Assembly (NCBI GenBank): GCA_036265385.1
Contig: DATAPD010000059.1
Span: 1 to 64,000, forward strand
DNA length: 64,000 bases
Reading direction: 5' to 3'
From: DATAPD01 sp036265385
GTDB taxonomy: Bacteria; Acidobacteriota; Terriglobia; Terriglobales; Acidobacteriaceae
Shown: one piece after another, positions 1-9,674 of the stretch
How positions within the stretch are numbered: the stretch's first letter is position 1
How the letters are laid out: every line of letters starts with the position of its first letter
Translations under genes and position numbers: made by a program
The notes under the pieces: generated by a model
What the model was told of the DNA's origin: nothing
What the model saw: the letters and a program-made list of their open reading frames with translations, nothing else
Database searches by the model: none

Positions 1-59
1 CGGACTCAAAATCCGCCGATCTTCGGATCTTGGGGGTTCGACTCCCCCTCCCGGCACCA
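1..59 (+). tRNA. tRNA-Leu (anticodon CAA), 5' part outside the window
   Basis: The window opens inside a tRNA. The visible part starts in the anticodon arm: stem CGGA/TCCG around loop CTCAAAA, giving anticodon CAA, which reads UUG leucine codons. A long variable arm with GATC-TTCG-GATC pairing follows, as expected of a class II tRNA such as Leu. The T arm is GGGGG-TTCGACT-CCCCC. The acceptor 3' strand TCCCGGC, discriminator A and an encoded CCA end at base 59. The D arm and 5' acceptor strand are missing because of the window edge. Confidence 0.93.
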
Positions 60-381
60 ACACTCCCACAATCTCCACTCCCGCTTCTCACTATGCGGCT
101 TTCCCTGTCATTCTGTTTCGGCACCTCCACTGCGTGCCATCGGTAATATCGACAACTTCGATTCAAGTTGTATTCTTGGTCGCTGAACGAAACTCTTTCT
201 CGATCGAGATTCAGGCTGTTGATTTTCCGTGCTTCCGAATGGTAGCTGTTCGAATTAACGCTCCAAGCCAAAAACGTTCAGATGAGCAATCAGATCCTGG
301 GCGACAGTCCCCCGCCGTGCGAGAGTCCCGCCCCGAAGTCTCCAGGATCAACAGGCTTTTCCCCAAGAAAGAACTTAAGGG
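60..381. other. intergenic, no gene recognised
   Basis: About 320 bases between the tRNA and the first membrane-protein gene. Short open frames exist here but show no recognisable protein sequence and no convincing ribosome-binding site. No clear promoter hexamers or terminator hairpin were seen. Confidence 0.5.
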
Positions 382-2139
382 ATGCTGCTAATCGAATCGA
401 TCTTGGTGATATCGGCTGTATTCGGGGCGCTCGTATTTCCGTCATTGGGATCTCGTTGGTTCGAGAAACTTGAGCGCCGCTTCAGTGAGTTCGCGAGGCG
501 ACGACTGTTGTCGGTGGCTGCTGTTGGACTGCTCGCGCTGGCATTGCGTGCCGTCTTACTGCCGGTCCTGCCGATTCCCGAACCAATCGTCCATGACGAA
601 TTCGGCTACCTGCTGGCCGCAGACACCTTTGCTCATGGGCGGGTCACCAACCCCACCCACCCGATGTGGGTGCATTTCGAAACTTTCGCCGTCATCCAGA
701 AGCCGACCTATCAGTGTTATGCCCAGCCCATGCAAGGACTGATTTTGGCAGCCGGACAGATCATTGCTGGTCACCCCTTTTGGGGCGTCTGGTTTAGCGC
801 TGGAGTTATGTGCGCGTCGCTTTGTTGGATGCTGCAAGGCTGGGTATCTCCCAGTTGGGCTCTGCTCGGCGGATTTCTATCTGTCCTTCACTTCGGCACC
901 TTTGGCTATTGGGCGAACAGCTACTGGGGAGGAGCCGCGGGAGCGATCGGTGGAGCGCTTGTACTGGGTGCACTCCCGCGCATCAAGCGATCGCCCAGAG
1001 TGCGTTATACCGTGCTGCTGTCACTGGGTCTCACGATCCTGGCCACCAGCCGTCCTTACGAAGGTTTCATTTTCAGCCTGCCAGTGGCCATAGTGATGCT
1101 CGTGTGGCTGTTGAGTAAACGTGGACCACCACTCAGGGTTTCAATACGAAATATCGTGATTCCTACCTGTTTGGTGCTCGGTGCCGCCGCTGCTGCGATG
1201 GGCTATTACAACTACCGGGTCACAGGCAATCCCTTACGCTTACCTTATCAAGTGGAAATTGAAACGTATGCGGTTGCACCATACATGATCTGGCAACATC
1301 CCAGGCCTGTACCGCAGTTTCATCATGAAGTGATTAGAAAGTTGTATGCGGATGAAGTGCTGCAATCGTATCAATCGGCCCGTTCCATAGTTGGGCCACT
1401 TCTAAAGTTCGCAAAAATCTGGGTTTTTTATTTGGGACCAGCGTTCACTCTGCCGTTGTTGGCAGTGATTTTTGCTTTGCCACCCAATTTTGGCTGGCGG
1501 GATCTCGGGGAAAAGGCACAGTTCGTATTGGTCTCGCTTGCAATATCCGTGCTCGGCCTTGTCCTTGAAGTATTCTTCCATCCTCACTACGCAGCGCCCA
1601 TTACCGGACTGATTCTTCTACTTGTGCTGCTGTCCCTCCGTCGATTACGAAAATGGACTTTTCGCGAAAGAGCGGTTGGATTGTTTCTGGCTCGTTCTGT
1701 TGTCCTCATCTGCATACTCATGTTTGTGCTCCGGGTTTTTGCAACTCCCCTCCACATTCCGATGAGTGAGTCTTACGCTCCGGCGTGGGACCAGAAAAAT
1801 CCATCCAGCTTCGGGCGGGCCGCAATGATGCAAGAATTGCAGCATCTTCCAGGCAAGCAGCTTATCCTCGTGCGCTACAGCGCGTCGCACGAGCCATTCT
1901 TCGAGTGGGTATACAACAGTGCTGAAATCGATAATTCCAAGGTGGTTTGGGCGCATGATATGGGAGTTCAGCAGAATCGAGAACTACTTAGCTACTTCCC
2001 CGACCGCCATCTACTTCTGCTCGAACCTGACGTCGAGCCGGTGAAACTTCACAGTTACCAGACTGCCCCAGACGCGAGCGGCATTTTCAGCAACGAGCCT
2101 CCCGATGGCGGAGAACCGGACGGTCATGCCGATCAATAA
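382..2139 (+). CDS. GT-C-like polytopic membrane protein (putative glycosyltransferase)
   Basis: A 585-residue protein with roughly ten or more hydrophobic segments. After the first membrane span it has a loop with acidic residues (HDEFGYLLAADTF, near residue 70). In GT-C glycosyltransferases, such as the ArnT/RgtB-like family 39 and 83 enzymes, the first periplasmic loop carries the catalytic acid. That suggests transfer of a sugar from a polyprenyl-phosphate donor on the outer face of the inner membrane; acceptor and sugar are unknown. A soluble tail of about 100 residues follows the last span. The ATG at 382 follows TTAAGGG with almost no spacing, so TTG or GTG codons a few residues downstream are alternatives. 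The next gene overlaps its end by 35 bases, implying co-transcription. The family call is from topology and motif only. Confidence 0.7.
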   Translation: MLLIESILVISAVFGALVFPSLGSRWFEKLERRFSEFARRRLLSVAAVGLLALALRAVLLPVLPIPEPIVHDEFGYLLAADTFAHGRVTNPTHPMWVHFETFAVIQKPTYQCYAQPMQGLILAAGQIIAGHPFWGVWFSAGVMCASLCWMLQGWVSPSWALLGGFLSVLHFGTFGYWANSYWGGAAGAIGGALVLGALPRIKRSPRVRYTVLLSLGLTILATSRPYEGFIFSLPVAIVMLVWLLSKRGPPLRVSIRNIVIPTCLVLGAAAAAMGYYNYRVTGNPLRLPYQVEIETYAVAPYMIWQHPRPVPQFHHEVIRKLYADEVLQSYQSARSIVGPLLKFAKIWVFYLGPAFTLPLLAVIFALPPNFGWRDLGEKAQFVLVSLAISVLGLVLEVFFHPHYAAPITGLILLLVLLSLRRLRKWTFRERAVGLFLARSVVLICILMFVLRVFATPLHIPMSESYAPAWDQKNPSSFGRAAMMQELQHLPGKQLILVRYSASHEPFFEWVYNSAEIDNSKVVWAHDMGVQQNRELLSYFPDRHLLLLEPDVEPVKLHSYQTAPDASGIFSNEPPDGGEPDGHADQ

Positions 2140-2860
2140 AGATTCACTCGACCCGACGAGTCTTGAACGAATTGTTCCGGACGAAGTGCGTCCCGGCGAA
2201 GCTACCGGTCAAGAATCGTTAGATCTACATGTTGCTCGATACGAATTTGCGAAAGCGAACCTCACACCAGGAAGATTACTGGACATGGCCTGCGGGTCCG
2301 GATACGGCACCGCGATGCTGTCTCAGCATCCGTTGATTACTGAAGCGGTCGGGGTCGACCTCAGCGATGCTGCGATCCAGTATGCAACCACGCGCTATTG
2401 GGGTGAACGCGTTTCTTTTTTACGCGCTGACGCTCTGAACTTTCGCGGTACCCACCTATTCGACAACATCGTTTCGTTAGAAACGATTGAGCACGTGGAT
2501 GACTCCCGAGCGCTTTTCGCGCATCTTGTCTCATTGCTTACTCCGGGAGGCCGCTTGATTGCCTCAGTTCCCGTAACTCCATCTGTCGACGCAAATCCGC
2601 ATCATAAATCGAACTTCTCAACGAAAAGTTTTTTACGAATGGGAGACGAGCACTCTTTGGAGCGCCTGAATTCATTCGATCAATTGCAGCGATTCAGTCC
2701 TATTACGATTGTCTTAGGAAGGGAACTGCGAGCCGAGCAGTTACGCAAAAATCTGCTGGCTTTCTATCTTGCCCATCCTTCTCATCTGATGCTGCGGGTC
2801 TGGTCCACTTTGCGTTACGGGTTCGCGAACAGGTATTTAACCGTGGTATGGAAGAAGTAG
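2105..2860 (+). CDS. class I SAM-dependent methyltransferase
   Basis: A 251-residue soluble protein with the Rossmann-type SAM-binding region: motif I LLDMACGSGYGTAML near residues 57-71, the acidic end of strand 2 in VGVDLSDAAIQYA near residue 82, and LETIEHVDD further on, typical of UbiE/Methyltransf_11 enzymes. The substrate is unknown. Its overlap with the upstream GT-C-like gene and the glycosyltransferase and epimerase genes next door suggest a glycan or lipid-linked sugar acceptor, which is inference. ATG at 2105 is used; a second in-frame ATG at 2126 is equally possible. The gene converges on the minus-strand glycosyltransferase with 37 bases between them and no evident terminator. 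Confidence 0.85.
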   Translation: MAENRTVMPINKDSLDPTSLERIVPDEVRPGEATGQESLDLHVARYEFAKANLTPGRLLDMACGSGYGTAMLSQHPLITEAVGVDLSDAAIQYATTRYWGERVSFLRADALNFRGTHLFDNIVSLETIEHVDDSRALFAHLVSLLTPGGRLIASVPVTPSVDANPHHKSNFSTKSFLRMGDEHSLERLNSFDQLQRFSPITIVLGRELRAEQLRKNLLAFYLAHPSHLMLRVWSTLRYGFANRYLTVVWKK

Positions 2861-2897
2861 TTGTTGAGTCACTTGGAGTGCTATCTTCAATCGACGA

Positions 2898-4148
2898 TTA
2901 CGAACCGTCTCCAATGTATGTTGCCCGGCTGATCCCCAGCATGCTGAGAAAAACTGAAGAAAAGGTTACCTCGATACCGACGAAGAAACACATCGAGAAG
3001 ACGAATACGGCTCTAACCGCATGCAGCTGACCGAAGCCGTTGCCGGCCCAGCGCCAGAACACAACGCCATCTCCGATCAGTCCTATTAGCGTTAGCGTTA
3101 GCCCCAGCAACAATCCGTGCTCCAACCGAACATGTTTTAGAAGTCTTGCCAGCGAGACTTGGTTCCGAGTGAATTTTTCCGCGTACGAGAACACTTTTAC
3201 GAACAGCCCAATCGAGATGATATGAACACCCAATAGCGCCAACATCATGCCCAGCGCCATTGTGTGCACATCCAGGCCCACTTTGCCTGCGAATCGCGGC
3301 CCTGGCAGCAACCACAACACCAGGCCAATTCCCAATGCCACCAGAAGGCCACCAGGCAAAAGAAACAGCCAGTTCGGTGCATAGAGCAGCATGAACCGCA
3401 CGCTTCGCCAGCCATCGCGGAAGGTCCGAAGATGTGGGGGCCGATTTCGAAGATCCGGCCACATTGTGATCGGGACTTCGGTTAGCCGAACACCCAACTT
3501 CGTAGCCTTGATGATGAATTCGAGGGCGAATTCCATCCCCGTGGTTCGTAGATCGATGCCCTGGTAGACGCGCTTCGTGAATCCGCGCATACCACAATAA
3601 GCATCACCAACACCCGCATGGAAAAAGGAGTTTAGGATCGTGGTCAGGGCGGGGTTACCGACATATCGGTGATGCCAGGACATAGCGCCTGGTTTGATTC
3701 CGCCTGCGAACCTGTTCCCAAGCACGAGTTCATAACCATCACGCCACTTGGCCACAAAGCGTGGTAGCTCTGAAAAATCGTGGCTGCCGTCAGCATCCCC
3801 CATGATGATGAAGTCGGCGCGCGCACCTTCGATCCCTTTGCGCAAGGCGTTGCCATAGCCTCTCTCGGGTACGTAAACCACACGCGCTCCATGTCTCTCA
3901 GCGACAGCCGCAGAGCTATCCGTCGAGCCGTTGTCGGCGACCACCACTTCCCCGGCAATTCCGGCTGTCTTAAAGGCCGTCAAGGCCTTATCAATGCAAG
4001 CTCCGAGCGTGCGTTCTTCATTGAGACACGGAATGACGACGGAAACTTCCGGTGGTGTTTCCTTGCCTTCGTCGCGACTCTTCTTGTCTCCTAAATCGTC
4101 TTCCAAGTCGAAATTTAGTTTGGCAAGCATGTGTGGAGCGTCGTTCAC
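2898..4148 (-). CDS. GT2 glycosyltransferase, DPM1/DPG-synthase-like, with membrane tail
   Basis: A 416-residue protein. Residues about 34-260 form a family 2 glycosyltransferase domain: VSVVIPCLNEERTL at the start, VVVADNGSTDSS for nucleotide-sugar binding, and the DxD-type metal site GDADGSHDF. The remainder has about four hydrophobic segments. This resembles dolichyl/polyprenyl-phosphate mannose or glucose synthases, which charge polyprenyl phosphate with a sugar at the cytoplasmic face; the product could feed GT-C enzymes such as the one at 382. The start is GTG at 4148, only 6 bases after the stop of the epimerase gene, so the two form an operon. The nearest downstream ATG is codon 7. 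Confidence 0.85.
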   Translation of the reverse strand: MNDAPHMLAKLNFDLEDDLGDKKSRDEGKETPPEVSVVIPCLNEERTLGACIDKALTAFKTAGIAGEVVVADNGSTDSSAAVAERHGARVVYVPERGYGNALRKGIEGARADFIIMGDADGSHDFSELPRFVAKWRDGYELVLGNRFAGGIKPGAMSWHHRYVGNPALTTILNSFFHAGVGDAYCGMRGFTKRVYQGIDLRTTGMEFALEFIIKATKLGVRLTEVPITMWPDLRNRPPHLRTFRDGWRSVRFMLLYAPNWLFLLPGGLLVALGIGLVLWLLPGPRFAGKVGLDVHTMALGMMLALLGVHIISIGLFVKVFSYAEKFTRNQVSLARLLKHVRLEHGLLLGLTLTLIGLIGDGVVFWRWAGNGFGQLHAVRAVFVFSMCFFVGIEVTFSSVFLSMLGISRATYIGDGS

Positions 4149-4154
4149 AAGTTT

Positions 4155-5165
4155 CTAGGCGACCGATGCGATCAACGGAGAAGTCGACACACAATGCTTC
4201 TTAGATTCGTTCTTCATGTGCGCAATCACCAGATCCACGATTTCCAGCAGTGGAGTCGTTGGTCGGAAGCCGATGAGGCGTACCAACTTGTCGACATTCG
4301 GCACTCTCCGCTGCATGTCTTCGAAGCCCGGTGCGTAGGCTTCGTCGTAGGGAATACGTTGAATCTGCGAAACGCTGTGAGTGCGCTCACGGATGAGGTC
4401 CGCCAGCCCTTCAATACTGATTTCGGAGTCGTTGCCAATATTGACCACTTCACCCACCGCAGCGGGACACGACATGAGTTGGATGATGGCCTGGACTACA
4501 TCACCGACATATCCAAAGCAGCGCGTTTGCCGGCCGCTACCGAAAACGGTGATCGGATCCCCATCCAGTGCTTGGCGGACAAACGTTGGCAGGACCATTC
4601 CATAACGTCCGGTTTGGCGTGGACCAACCGTATTGAACAAGCGCCCGATGACGACCGGCACGTTTCTTTCTTTGCAGTAAGCCAAGGCAAGAAACTCATC
4701 CAAAAGTTTCGAAGTGGCATACGACCATCGGGATCTCGAACTTGCCCCAAGTACAACGTCATCCTCTTCTCGGAATGCTGCGTGACCATTCTTGCCATAG
4801 ACTTCCGATGTTGAAGCGATGAACAGCGCCTTCTTTTTCTTACTGGCGCAATCTAAAACCAGCTCCGTTCCTTTGACATTGGTTTCAATGGTGCGCACTG
4901 GACTTTCAATAATTCTCCGAACGCCTACAGCGGCCGCGAGGTGATACACGACATCCGCTTCGTCCACCAGTTCGCATAGCAAGCTGCGCTCCATCATGCT
5001 CTCGAAGTAACACTCGACTTGAGGATGCGATCGCAGGTTTCGGATGTTGTTGACCGAACCTGTGCTCAGATCATCCAGGATGATGACCCGCTCGCCGCGT
5101 GCGACCAAAGCTTCGGAGAGGTGAGATCCAACAAAGCCCGCACCTCCCGTAACAAGAACAGTCAT
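4155..5165 (-). CDS. NAD-dependent epimerase/dehydratase (extended SDR)
   Basis: A 336-residue nucleotide-sugar epimerase/dehydratase. The N-terminal Rossmann motif MTVLVTGGAGFVGSHL binds NAD; the catalytic YxxxK is Tyr149-Lys153 in WSYATSK, with Ser/Thr in the ASTSEVYG strand. RLFNTVGPRQ matches UDP-glucuronate decarboxylase and epimerase-type SDRs; the exact sugar cannot be read from sequence. ATG at 5165 is chosen because the glycine motif then begins at residue 6; an upstream extension would add residues with no SDR similarity. It heads an operon with the GT2 gene downstream. It is a close paralogue of the epimerase at 38841, aligning without gaps over at least the first 160 residues. Confidence 0.9.
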   Translation of the reverse strand: MTVLVTGGAGFVGSHLSEALVARGERVIILDDLSTGSVNNIRNLRSHPQVECYFESMMERSLLCELVDEADVVYHLAAAVGVRRIIESPVRTIETNVKGTELVLDCASKKKKALFIASTSEVYGKNGHAAFREEDDVVLGASSRSRWSYATSKLLDEFLALAYCKERNVPVVIGRLFNTVGPRQTGRYGMVLPTFVRQALDGDPITVFGSGRQTRCFGYVGDVVQAIIQLMSCPAAVGEVVNIGNDSEISIEGLADLIRERTHSVSQIQRIPYDEAYAPGFEDMQRRVPNVDKLVRLIGFRPTTPLLEIVDLVIAHMKNESKKHCVSTSPLIASVA

Positions 5166-5652
5166 AAGCGCGTCGAACTTCCGGCGATCATCTGTACCTC
5201 GCTGCCAAGGGTGTGACATCGAGGAACCAAAGCAATATTCTGAAATGCTTTACGGTCTCGTGCCCTTTGTTTCGCAGAGTAGCGATAGCAGGCAGACACC
5301 GACCCACACGCCGGAGAAGTGCACGTTCACTTCCAAAACACCGCATCCTGAGGCATGGGACCTATACACCACGCCGTTAGAGGTTTAAGTCCGCATCCTA
5401 TTCGGCTGGCTGGATTTAGAAGACTTGTTGAAAGACAGGAATATTTCGCCTCATTACATATTGGCCGGGCTGCCGTTCAATCGAACCATTTGAGTGAAAA
5501 CGGATGGCTACAGGTGCCACGCTGGACAGATACTCTCAGGTATCGACACCAGGTTCTCGGATGCAGACGCCGGCGAGCCTTCCCATGAACCATGATCCTA
5601 GACCAGATCCTCGATGGATGGTAAAAACCGCACTAACGATAGACATCGTTGC
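5166..5652. other. intergenic, no gene recognised
   Basis: Nearly 490 bases between two minus-strand genes. It must hold the promoter of the epimerase-GT2 operon, but no unambiguous hexamers were found. A small inverted repeat (GAAGTG/CACTTC, near 5318-5335) is present. Open frames here are extensions of the antisense frame of the downstream gene and look non-coding. Confidence 0.45.
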
Positions 5653-8046
5653 TCACGCGACCGCTAAGTTCGTTCGATTCTTCAACACCAACCACGATCC
5701 CAAATACAGCAAAGCAGCGATGACGAGAAGCCAGCGGATGCCCGTCCACATCGACGCCGACTCGAGCATTCCGCCAACCATGGCACCAAGCAAGTTCGAT
5801 CCCAACGCATCACTCGCAAAGGCTTCCTGCGCAAAACTACGAATGAATACGATCCCCGCGAAAAACACTGGTAGGCAGAGTACGAAAATTGACGCGCCGA
5901 TCCTCTCGCCGATCGAAGCAAAGAAGATGGATCGCAATGGTACCAACAATCCAATTAAGAGCGTGATAAACAGACCGATGTATGCGAGAGTCGGCGAGAA
6001 ATTTGATTTGATCCCAACCAGTCCATTGGCAGCTAGGATCAGCAACAGGAGTCCGCCCACTACGATCGAATTGACAACCCAGGTAGTCCCAAACAGCAGT
6101 GCCATCTTGCTGACGATCTGCGCTTCAAGCAGCATGAACCCCGCGCCCAGGAAGAAAAAATGCCAACGGATCGTATTTGCGCGAGCACCAGTATCCTTCA
6201 GTAGCACAATGCAGAGCAGAATCAGAATTCCTGAGATGACAAGCACCGGGATTGGCAGACCCGGCGCTCGTTGATAAAAATAGGGCCAATCATCGGTCGT
6301 AGGAGGCGAAGGCTCGACACGTATGTTCTGGTGCCTTTTCACGTAAATCGCCAGCACGGGATCACTCAATGCTTCAGCAACCCGCGTTTCCGATCCGGTG
6401 ATGAAGAATCTGCCGCCGGTCGTGTACGCGGACGAATCTGCTTCCAGTTGGACTGGAGCATGCCCAAATGTTTCGGTGAGTAGTTCCTGCAGGCGTCCAG
6501 CGATCCACGGTGTGTTTACCTGAAACTTTACGATGAACACACCGTCCGGCTTCAGCAGTCGTTTTGCTGCTTGCAATGCTTCTCTCGTGTACACGTAATT
6601 ATCAATTCGAATATTCGTATAGTGGGAACTCGTCGTGTGCGAATCGAGCAACGAGAAGACAATCATGTCGAACTGATCGTGACTGTTCTCGACATAACTG
6701 CGAGCATCATCATTGACCTGCTGCACCCGCCGGGAATCGTAAGGTTTTTCGAAGTGATATGTTTTTCCTAACTTGAGGATCAGCGGATCAATCTCCACTG
6801 CTGTGACTTTTGCCTGCGTGTTGCGGAGCGCAGCCGCTACATCATTCCCCATGCCCGAGCCCAATATCAGTACGGATTCCGGTGTGCGATAAAAGTGGTA
6901 AGGGATGTTGTAAGCGTTCCACTCGACGGGAATGCGAAATAGGTCCGGGTGAGCTGCAACGAACTGCGGCGAGAGATCCAGAATCTGCTGATACCAGCTG
7001 TCATTCGTATTCAACATGTATCCGAGTTGCTGGCCATCGATTCCCCAACTCTCCAAACTCAGCTTTTGGTAAGGAGACCAGTAGACTTTTGTGTCCTTCG
7101 GCGCAGGAATGCTTAAGAGCCCCAGACATGCCAGGAATGTCACGAGCCACGCCCAACGTAGTGTGCGCACTCTCCAGAGGAGGCCTGTGAGCAATAAGCC
7201 ACCTGCGAGGAACCAGATCAAAGGCGGCTGGGACCAGAAACATAAAAATGTATAAGCAAGGATTCCGCATAGCCCAGCAAAGACGTTTACCGAATATGCA
7301 ATGATGCCTCTGGAAGAATTCTCGAGATACCATCCGACGAGTTGTCCCATTGGAACGAAAAAAAAAGTTACCAGGCCAAAGATCGGCACAATCACCAGTG
7401 TTGCGGCAATAAGGCCCGGCCAACCAACTGCTGTAGGCGTTCCCCAAACTTGGGTATCGGCGCTCGTACCCAACAACGCTGGAAGCTGACTCACCATCAC
7501 CCGTAATCCGCGCCACGGAAGTTGAATCAGCAAGGTGAGCACACCGACTGGAACTATGATCAACATCAGGTTAATGCTTCGTTTTGCGAGATAACAACCC
7601 AATCCGAATCCTAAAAAGCACGCAATGAGCACAAAATTTTTGAAGTAAGCGAAGATCCGCACTTCCGACGAAATCCAACGGATCATCAACAACTCCATGA
7701 AAAGCGAAAGCAAGCTCCACATCGTCAAGTTCGTCCACGAAAAGCCGCCCAAGGTTGCGGGCGAAAACTCGAGCGCCTGCTGAAATTTTGATAGTGTTCG
7801 CTCGTTACGAACCAGTCGGGCAAGATACAAATTCGCAGTCATCCCAACCATGACTGCAACGGCGAAGGCTATAAAGATTTGCGGCGAACTGGCGTGACCG
7901 GAAGTGGCTTGCACTTCTCCATTCTGGGCAAACAGCCGTGGCGAAAGGATTATCAGGAAAGAAAAGCAGAGTAGCGCCGCTCTGCTGCAGAGACACGTAA
8001 ACCAGTCTACGACGCCGTTGCGCCTGCCATTAATCCGAGTAGTCAT
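5653..8046 (-). CDS. polytopic membrane protein with spermidine-synthase-like domain
   Basis: About 797 residues in three parts. An N-terminal membrane region of about eight hydrophobic spans is followed by a soluble SAM-binding-type domain near residues 385-560 and a second membrane region of about seven spans. The soluble domain resembles spermidine synthase: ESVLILGSGMGNDVAAAL is the glycine motif, VTAVEIDPLIL ends strand 2, and VQQVNDDARSYV and FDMIVFSLLDSHT follow. Such SpeE-like membrane fusions are widespread in environmental bacteria and their reaction is generally unknown; aminopropyl transfer is not implied. ATG at 8046 is preferred over one eight codons upstream. The following genes on this strand are glycan genes, so a membrane or envelope role is plausible. 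Confidence 0.75.
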   Translation of the reverse strand: MTTRINGRRNGVVDWFTCLCSRAALLCFSFLIILSPRLFAQNGEVQATSGHASSPQIFIAFAVAVMVGMTANLYLARLVRNERTLSKFQQALEFSPATLGGFSWTNLTMWSLLSLFMELLMIRWISSEVRIFAYFKNFVLIACFLGFGLGCYLAKRSINLMLIIVPVGVLTLLIQLPWRGLRVMVSQLPALLGTSADTQVWGTPTAVGWPGLIAATLVIVPIFGLVTFFFVPMGQLVGWYLENSSRGIIAYSVNVFAGLCGILAYTFLCFWSQPPLIWFLAGGLLLTGLLWRVRTLRWAWLVTFLACLGLLSIPAPKDTKVYWSPYQKLSLESWGIDGQQLGYMLNTNDSWYQQILDLSPQFVAAHPDLFRIPVEWNAYNIPYHFYRTPESVLILGSGMGNDVAAALRNTQAKVTAVEIDPLILKLGKTYHFEKPYDSRRVQQVNDDARSYVENSHDQFDMIVFSLLDSHTTSSHYTNIRIDNYVYTREALQAAKRLLKPDGVFIVKFQVNTPWIAGRLQELLTETFGHAPVQLEADSSAYTTGGRFFITGSETRVAEALSDPVLAIYVKRHQNIRVEPSPPTTDDWPYFYQRAPGLPIPVLVISGILILLCIVLLKDTGARANTIRWHFFFLGAGFMLLEAQIVSKMALLFGTTWVVNSIVVGGLLLLILAANGLVGIKSNFSPTLAYIGLFITLLIGLLVPLRSIFFASIGERIGASIFVLCLPVFFAGIVFIRSFAQEAFASDALGSNLLGAMVGGMLESASMWTGIRWLLVIAALLYLGSWLVLKNRTNLAVA

Positions 8047-8128
8047 GGCTAATTTTCCTCTTCCGCCCAATTCATGTCTTGGCTACTCGGAACGATTCAA
8101 GGTGACAAGAGGCCTTACCCTGAATTTT

Positions 8129-9520
8129 TTACGGTTGCGCATACGTCTTGCGCTTCAGGAATTCACCTTGACCCGCGCGACCTGAGAATTTGTCGCTCTC
8201 CACTACCACCTTCCCGCGAGACATCACCACATCTGGCATCCCGGTGACTTCAATGCCTTCAAACATCGAGTAATCGACACGCATGTGATGTGTTTTGGCG
8301 CTGATCGTGTGTTTACGATTTGGATCAAACACGACCAGATCCGCATCGCTGCCGACTGCAATCGTGCCCTTCCGCGGATACAATCCGAACAACTTGGCCG
8401 GTGTCGTCGACACCAGTTCGACGAACCGGTTCACGCTAAATCTTCCTTTGCCTACTCCACCCGAGTAAATCAGGCTCATGCGATGTTCAATCCCGGGTCC
8501 TCCATTTGGAATCTTCGTGAAGTCATCTTTGCCGAGTTCTTTCTGCTCCTTGAAACAGAACGGGCAATGGTCCGTGGACACAACCTGTAGATGGTCCCGC
8601 TTCAATCCATTCCAGAGTTTCTCCTGGTGCCATTTCTCCCTCAGAGGAGGAGTGAAAACATACTTCGCGCCTTCAAAACCTGGCGCATCGAAATTTTCAA
8701 GCGAAAGGTAGAGATACTGCGGGCACGTCTCCGCATACACCGGCAACCCACGATCTCGCGCTTCGCGCACCTTTTCGAGGGCATCGTTACAGCTCAAGTG
8801 CACGATGTAAACCGGTGCTCCGGCCATCTCCGCCAGCGCAATCGCCCGCGCTGTAGCTTCCGCTTCGGCCGTCGTTGGACGCGTCAGCGCATGATACTTC
8901 GGCGCTTTCTTTCCCTCGGCAAGCGCCTGCTGCACGATGACATCGATCGCTCCGCCATTTTCCGCGTGCATGCAAACGAGCCCGCCGTTTTTTGCGGTCG
9001 CCCGAAACGCCTTGAAGATGCTGGCATCGTCGAGCATAAACAAGCCGGGATAAGCCATGAACAACTTAAAGCTGGAAACTCCCTCCCGAACTAGCGCATT
9101 CATCTCCTCCAGTTGCGCGGACCCTAGGTCGGTGATGATGCAGTGGAACGAGTAATCACACACGGCCTTTCCCGAGGCTTTCTGCATCCAGGTATCGAAC
9201 GCGGTACGCAGGTTCTGACCTTTGTATTGAATCGCGAAATCGATCAGCGTAGTTGTTCCCCCAAAGGCTGCGGCACGCGTTCCGGTTTCGAAGTCGTCCG
9301 CGCTAGTTGTTCCGCCGAACGGCATATCAAGATGCGTGTGAACGTCGATGCCGCCCGGAAAAATGTACTTGCCGCCCGCATCGATCACGCGCGTCGCGTT
9401 CTCACGTGGTAGATCTTTGCCAATGGCCGACACTTTTCCATCCGCAATTGCGACATCGGCGGCACTGACGTCCGTGGCGGTCACGACCTGCCCATTCTTG
9501 ATAATGGTGTCAAAGCCCAT
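8129..9520 (-). CDS. hydA: dihydropyrimidinase / D-hydantoinase
   Basis: A 463-residue cyclic amidohydrolase that opens dihydrouracil, dihydrothymine or hydantoin rings to N-carbamoyl amino acids in reductive pyrimidine breakdown. Dinuclear metal ligands are visible: His61 and His63 in DVHTHLD, the carboxylated Lys152 in SSFKLFMAYPG, His185 in MHAENGG, His241 in IVHLSC, and Asp317 in STDHCPF. Length and motif order match the hydantoinase/dihydropyrimidinase family. ATG at 9520 is preferred because GGAGAG lies just upstream; an earlier in-frame ATG has no such site. It is divergent from the flavin oxidoreductase at 9675 and lies near an NCS1 permease and a beta-ureidopropionase-like gene. Confidence 0.93.
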   Translation of the reverse strand: MGFDTIIKNGQVVTATDVSAADVAIADGKVSAIGKDLPRENATRVIDAGGKYIFPGGIDVHTHLDMPFGGTTSADDFETGTRAAAFGGTTTLIDFAIQYKGQNLRTAFDTWMQKASGKAVCDYSFHCIITDLGSAQLEEMNALVREGVSSFKLFMAYPGLFMLDDASIFKAFRATAKNGGLVCMHAENGGAIDVIVQQALAEGKKAPKYHALTRPTTAEAEATARAIALAEMAGAPVYIVHLSCNDALEKVREARDRGLPVYAETCPQYLYLSLENFDAPGFEGAKYVFTPPLREKWHQEKLWNGLKRDHLQVVSTDHCPFCFKEQKELGKDDFTKIPNGGPGIEHRMSLIYSGGVGKGRFSVNRFVELVSTTPAKLFGLYPRKGTIAVGSDADLVVFDPNRKHTISAKTHHMRVDYSMFEGIEVTGMPDVVMSRGKVVVESDKFSGRAGQGEFLKRKTYAQP

Positions 9521-9561
9521 TTGAAACTCTCCAATAAGCAAGTGTGCGTCTTGGTCGCGCT

Positions 9562-9574
9562 CCGAGCGACTCGG
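9562..9574. promoter_or_regulatory. short inverted repeat between divergent hydA and oxidoreductase genes
   Basis: CCGAG-CGA-CTCGG is a perfect 5-base inverted repeat in the only spacer shared by the two divergent catabolic genes. It could be an operator for a regulator of the pathway, but it is short and no regulator gene is adjacent. Confidence 0.25.
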
Positions 9575-9674
9575 GCCGCAATCTCAGAACTCGTGGGATT
9601 CTATGCTAAACTGCGCAACCTTATACCGCAGTTTCAGAATCTTTCTTTTCAACGTGGTCACGTAAGGAGCTTTC

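Noticed and set aside
134..391. 85-residue open frame before the GT-C-like gene
   Set aside because: No protein-like pattern or ribosome-binding site, and it runs into the better-supported start at 382.
2848..3030. 60-residue plus-strand frame at the convergent junction
   Set aside because: It overlaps both the methyltransferase end and the GT2 gene and has no domain or ribosome-binding site.
5504..6274. 256-residue open frame on the plus strand
   Set aside because: It is antisense to the SpeE-like membrane protein gene and is rich in Arg, Pro and Ser as expected for a shadow of a hydrophobic gene.
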